From contig JAKJBT010000102.1 in NCBI GenBank assembly GCA_022706865.1, positions 1-5,410 of the forward strand: a stretch of DNA of 5,410 nt. Reading direction: 5' to 3'. The notes beneath the pieces were generated by a model. That model was not told the origin of the DNA and did no database searches. It saw only the letters and a list, made by a program, of their open reading frames with translations. This DNA comes from Bacillota bacterium (GTDB taxonomy: Bacteria > Bacillota_A > Clostridia > Lutisporales > Lutisporaceae). This document shows, one piece after another, positions 5,062 through 5,410 of this stretch (positions are counted from its first letter, which is position 1; every line of letters starts with the position of its first letter). The position numbers and the translations under genes were made by a program.

Positions 5062-5267
5062 TCGGTGGCCGCAACTCTGCCCATAACCTGCACTTTATTA
5101 TTTATAACAAGTGCAGGTGTTTTCATTACTCCATATGCCAATATATCTTTGAAATTTTCTACTTTCTCAACTTTTGCATCAATACCCAGTTCCTTCGCTG
5201 CCGCTTTTGTGTTTTCTTCAAGCTTCCTGCAGTTCATGCAGCCTGATCCCAATACTTTTATTACCAT
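5037..5267 (-). CDS. Thioredoxin-like small CxxC protein (redox-active disulfide protein 2 type)
   Basis: A 76-residue minimal thioredoxin fold, about the length of archaeal/clostridial small redox-disulfide proteins and shorter than true thioredoxins (about 105). The redox motif C10-M-N-C13 sits in VLGSGCMNCRKLEENTK, and the expected cis-proline motif is T50-P51 in MKTPALVINNK. The pattern is that of the family often named thioredoxin family protein or redox-active disulfide protein 2; it should cycle a dithiol/disulfide in the cytoplasm (no signal peptide). Start: ATG 5267 with AGGAGGT (5274-5280) 6 nt upstream. It lies 26 bp downstream of a permease gene on the same strand and is surely in that operon, so it probably handles the permease substrate or reduces its cysteines (inference). 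It converges on the E1-like gene with only 7 bp between stops. Confidence 0.9.
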   Translation of the reverse strand: MVIKVLGSGCMNCRKLEENTKAAAKELGIDAKVEKVENFKDILAYGVMKTPALVINNKVQVMGRVAATEEIKRLLV

Positions 5268-5293
5268 TTTTTGACCTCCTTAAAATATTTCTA

Positions 5294-5410
5294 TTATATT
5301 AAAATAAAAGAAACCGCATTGAATAAATACCCTATTATCACAATACCGATAGACACTATTGCAACAAATATTGCCAGAAGCTTCGGCTTTACAACCTTAC
5401 TCAGCAATAT
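5294..5410 (-). CDS. C-terminal end of a membrane permease (partial)
   Basis: Only the last 38 codons and TAA are inside the window; the gene continues to the right. The visible end begins ILLSKVVKPKLLAIF and then forms one long hydrophobic helix (about 25 residues, with GIVIIGYLF near its end), so the protein finishes with a transmembrane segment. The SKVVKPK-helix-GYLFN pattern, followed by a small CxxC thioredoxin-like gene, fits the permease family (DUF318, YraQ/ArsP-related) whose genes are commonly paired with such thioredoxins. Those relatives include ArsP, an exporter of organic arsenicals; substrates of most members are unknown. The family call rests on a short tail and context, so membrane protein is firm and permease likely. 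Confidence 0.65.
   Translation of the reverse strand: MLLSKVVKPKLLAIFVAIVSIGIVIIGYLFNAVSFILI

Noticed and set aside
5065..5274. Rightward 69-residue frame opposite the thioredoxin-like gene.
   Set aside because: The opposite strand has a strong ribosome binding site, a CxxC motif and a TP motif; this frame has none.

Overview
The window looks like chromosomal DNA from a low-to-moderate-GC Gram-positive anaerobe, most likely a member of Clostridia. The reasons are strong AGGAGG-type ribosome binding sites, AT-rich intergenic DNA, and family content typical of Clostridia (a small LDCC-motif protein, a CxxC thioredoxin behind a permease, a LemA/TPM pair). The species cannot be named from the sequence.

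Layout, left to right. Positions 1-202 contain no gene body, but have several hairpins and, at the very edge, a strong ribosome binding site plus ATG for a leftward gene that lies outside the window. Next is a leftward envelope pair: lemA (1068-1631) followed by a signal-peptide TPM-domain protein with a glycine-rich tail (203-976). Upstream is a leftward pair made of a 42-residue LDCC-motif protein (3244-3372) and a complete sensor histidine kinase (1820-3241) with no response regulator beside it. A 271-bp divergent control region (3373-3643) holds two perfect 20-bp dyads and promoter-like sequences. From it, rightward, runs a 461-residue E1-like (ThiF/MoeB/HesA) protein (3644-5029). It ends 7 bp from a convergent thioredoxin-like CxxC protein (5037-5267), which is preceded by the C-terminal end of a membrane permease (5294-5410).

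The most unusual gene is the E1-like one. Its N-terminal half is a shrunken, catalytically dead copy of the adenylation fold. Its C-terminal half is a complete, apparently active copy with ATP-binding, zinc and candidate catalytic cysteine residues. This pseudo-E1/E1 order in one chain resembles, in principle, eukaryotic ubiquitin E1 enzymes. No ubiquitin-like partner (ThiS/MoaD type) is visible here.

The LDCC protein, thioredoxin and permease belong to small thiol/metal-related families and flank the E1-like gene. A shared role in metal, metalloid or sulfur handling, with the kinase as sensor, is an inference that needs comparison with other genomes. The LemA/TPM pair is probably a separate transcription unit.
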